Origin: an uncultured Planctomycetaceae bacterium
GTDB taxonomy: Bacteria > Planctomycetota > Planctomycetia > Planctomycetales > Planctomycetaceae
DNA length: 8,281 nucleotides
Assembly: GCA_903921605.1 (NCBI GenBank)
Contig: CAIXQV010000843.1
Span: forward strand, 1 to 8,281
Reading direction: 5' to 3'
The notes below the pieces were generated by a model. The model did not search any database. It saw nothing but the letters and a program-made list of their open reading frames with translations, and was not told the origin of the DNA. Below are positions 7,284 through 8,281 of the stretch, piece by piece (positions within the stretch are counted from its first letter, which is position 1; every line of letters begins with the position of its first letter). Made by a program: the position numbers and the translations under genes.

Positions 7284-7369
7284 CCGGAATAACTCCAGCC
7301 GTTTTGCAATCACAGAGTTCTTGAAGACAGACTCACGCGAAGGCCCGGAGTCGCGAAGAAGACAATCGT
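7284..7369. repeat. Array unit 4, truncated between its arms
   Basis: Matches units 1-3 through the left arm (7333-7358) and the first part of the loop (GACAATCGT, ending 7369), then stops matching abruptly. The expected GGGTGCCGTTCA and right arm are absent here. The 3' end of the GxxExxY gene follows within 15 nt, and an arm-like sequence reappears only at 7879, on the far side of that gene. Confidence 0.9.
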
Positions 7370-7905
7370 CAGAGAGTTTCTCTTTACGCCTTCCCGGCTT
7401 CTGGTGAATCGTCCTCGCGCCAATCTGCAGCCCCATTCGAAACGCGAGACAGCCCATCCTTGATCAACTCGGCCCCAAAGTTAATGAGATAGCCCAGTCG
7501 TTTATTAGAAAGCCGGAGATAGGTTAGCAATTGTTTCTTGTGCACCGGCTGGATCTGTTCAAGCGATTTCAGCTCCAGAATTACCAAGTCGGCAACAACG
7601 ATGTCCGCGCGAAACCCTTCGTCGAATCTAAGATCATCGTAGACAACTGGAATTGGTATCTGACGTTCCAATGATAGTCCGCGTTTTCTGATCTCGTGCG
7701 CCAAGGCGACTTCATAAACCGACTCCAATAGACCGGGGCCGAGTTTCTGATGCACCTTGAAGGCGCAGTCGACGACAATTCTGCCAATTTCGTTTTCTGT
7801 CATAGAGAGCTCTTGAGAATGCCGTGTCACGCCAGGATGCAAATTTAAAGGACAAAAGCCGCCAGAATTGTATCTCACCTTCGCGTCTTCGCGTCTTCGC
7901 GTGAG
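7332..7905. mobile_element. Candidate element: GxxExxY gene bounded by inverted arms
   Basis: The left arm (7332-7358) and right arm (7879-7905) are inverted copies pairing at 23 of 27 positions; against the left arm of unit 3 the right arm matches at 25 of 27. The right arm is CTTCGCGT three times followed by GAG. The arms enclose one minus-strand gene, with 25 nt between its stop and the left arm and 75 nt between its start and the right arm. TTGAAGA occurs 4 nt outside each arm in the same orientation (7321-7327 and 7910-7916), but it is also part of the array unit, so it is weak evidence for a target duplication. Calling this mobile is inference: there is no classical transposase and movement is not shown. 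Confidence 0.45.
7384..7803 (-). CDS. GxxExxY family protein, PD-(D/E)XK nuclease-like
   Basis: A 139-residue protein of the small family named for its GxxExxY motif, here GLLESVY (residues 24-30) within LGPGLLESVYEVALAHE. Further family landmarks are FRADIVVAD (64-72, Asp67), VILELKS (74-80, Glu77 and Lys79) and HKKQLLTYLRLS (88-99, Gln91). Together with Glu27 they make a plausible complete PD-(D/E)XK active site. GYLINFGAELIKDGLSRVSNG (104-124) is the usual family end. ATG at 7803 is chosen because family members begin close to such an MTENEIGRIV start; only a weak AGAG precedes it. The frame continues upstream to about 7878, next to the right arm, so a longer form is possible. The last residues (DDSPEAGKA) are not family-typical. 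The biological role of the family is not established to my knowledge; nuclease activity is inferred from the motifs. Its placement between inverted arms suggests it acts on, or is carried by, these repeats. Confidence 0.9.
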   Translation of the reverse strand: MTENEIGRIVVDCAFKVHQKLGPGLLESVYEVALAHEIRKRGLSLERQIPIPVVYDDLRFDEGFRADIVVADLVILELKSLEQIQPVHKKQLLTYLRLSNKRLGYLINFGAELIKDGLSRVSNGAADWREDDSPEAGKA

Positions 7906-8147
7906 CCATTTGAAGAGTTTTTCTGTGTTCAGTTATCAGTGCTCAGAAAGAACTGAAGCAGAAGACTCAGCACGCAGGATCAAGTCGGGCGTGATCGTAT
8001 GGATGTCATCGCGAACGCTACGTTCTGTGAAGACTCTCCACGAGTTTAATAACGGCACTAAATCTACATGAATTGCGAAACCCACTTCTCGACGATACAA
8101 GCCACCTCAGAAGCATCCAATCGAAATTTCAACAGCGAGGCTCCAAG
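7906..8147. other. Intergenic stretch upstream of the rightmost gene
   Basis: No coding frame with a ribosome binding site is visible. A short repetitive segment, TTCAGTTATCAGTGCTCAG (about 7927-7945), looks like repeat debris. The region must hold the promoter of the gene starting at 8148, but I could not pick a convincing -35/-10 pair. Confidence 0.5.
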
Positions 8148-8281
8148 ATGTCCCGAGTTGATCGTCGTCGTGTTCTGGAAACACTCAGTCTGATTGGTAT
8201 CGGCACCGCCACTTTCCAGCGAGCACTGTCGGATGAAGTCGCCAAACAAGCCGGGTTGAGCCTGGAACAGATCACTCACGC
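8148..8281 (+). CDS. Exported protein with Tat-like leader, 5' part; possibly an amidase
   Basis: An ATG at 8148 is preceded by GAGG ending 7 nt upstream, and the frame is open to the window edge (44 complete codons). The protein begins MSRVDRRRVLETLSLIGIGTATFQRAL, a run of arginines followed by a hydrophobic stretch, which resembles a twin-arginine signal. The following SDEVAKQAGLSLEQITHA resembles the leader-to-mature junction of exported planctomycete amidases (amidase signature family), in which a similar FQRAL segment precedes an Ile-Thr-rich helix. That assignment is by memory of the leader only, since none of the catalytic domain is in the window. A longer minus-strand frame over the same bases is a shadow. 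Confidence is good that a gene starts here and low for its product. Confidence 0.7.
   Translation, partial: MSRVDRRRVLETLSLIGIGTATFQRALSDEVAKQAGLSLEQITH

Larger units (their letters stand above)
6790..7369. repeat. Direct tandem array of 162-170 bp units, three full and one truncated
   Basis: Units begin with CCGGAATAACT at 6790, 6952, 7122 and 7284, giving lengths of 162, 170, 162 and a partial 86 bp. By eye, units differ by only a few to about ten substitutions plus 8-nt indels, so the duplications are recent or homogenised. Each full unit contains an inverted repeat: a left arm beginning TCACGCGAAGG and a right arm beginning CTTCGCGTCTT, separated by about 23 nt, with an outer pair TTGAAG/CTTCAA in unit 1. 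Between hairpins lies a non-palindromic linker (CTGCTTCAACCTGCG, CTTGGGCTAGAC). No open reading frame with a ribosome binding site runs through the array. The stretch 6685-6789 upstream shows no gene. Confidence 0.93.

Noticed and set aside
6790..7369. CRISPR array
   Set aside because: Units are 162-170 bp and nearly identical along their whole length; there are no short repeats alternating with unique spacers and no cas genes.
6790..7369. Integron cassette array with attC sites
   Set aside because: No attC core layout, no cassette genes between hairpins and no integrase in the window; the linkers are the same in every unit.
7332..7905. Classical insertion sequence
   Set aside because: There is no DDE, HUH or serine/tyrosine transposase; the only gene is a 139-residue PD-(D/E)XK-like protein, so it is listed only as a candidate element.
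7712..8071. Short frames over the right arm giving peptides such as AKTRRREGE or TFASSRLRVSH
   Set aside because: These peptides are simply the translation of the CTTCGCGT modules; there are no ribosome binding sites.

Overview
The window looks like chromosomal DNA of a member of the Planctomycetota. This is inferred from content, with no marker gene present. The clues are a Tat-exported Gfo/Idh/MocA-type oxidoreductase with the CQKPL and NHWHDWVDA motifs typical of that phylum, other exported catabolic enzymes, another Tat-like leader at the right edge, and a hairpin near position 3355 of a type I associate with planctomycete intergenic regions. The genus cannot be fixed.

Layout, left to right. 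(1) Positions 1-657 hold the 3' end of an unrecognised plus-strand gene with a very acidic tail. (2) Positions 658-811 separate it from convergent dapB and hold two hairpins sharing the core TGAAGCC, probably a two-way terminator or REP-like element. (3) Positions 812-2973 are a minus-strand pair: a Tat-exported oxidoreductase followed 29 nt later by dapB (lysine and peptidoglycan precursor synthesis). (4) Positions 2974-3393 are non-coding: alternating TCAAAG half-sites just upstream of the oxidoreductase start, a long imperfect inverted repeat, and a compact hairpin behind the next gene. (5) Positions 3394-6684 are two more minus-strand genes 75 nt apart: a secreted CocE/NonD hydrolase, then a secreted fusion of an isochorismatase-type hydrolase and a ThuA-like domain. 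(6) Positions 6790-7369 are a direct tandem array of three full 162-170 bp units and one truncated unit, each built round an inverted repeat of 8-nt modules. (7) Positions 7332-7905 are the most interesting part: a small PD-(D/E)XK-type gene of the GxxExxY family sits between the left arm belonging to the truncated fourth unit and a matching right arm, as if units 1-3 were gene-less versions of the same element. (8) From 8148 a plus-strand gene with a Tat-like leader begins and runs off the window, possibly an amidase.

The two exported enzymes at 3394-6684 probably act together on an amide or ester substrate outside the cytoplasm; the substrate cannot be read from the sequence. The oxidoreductase and dapB are probably co-transcribed, but no shared pathway is evident. 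The repeat region and its nuclease-like gene form a separate, probably mobile or repeat-associated layer.
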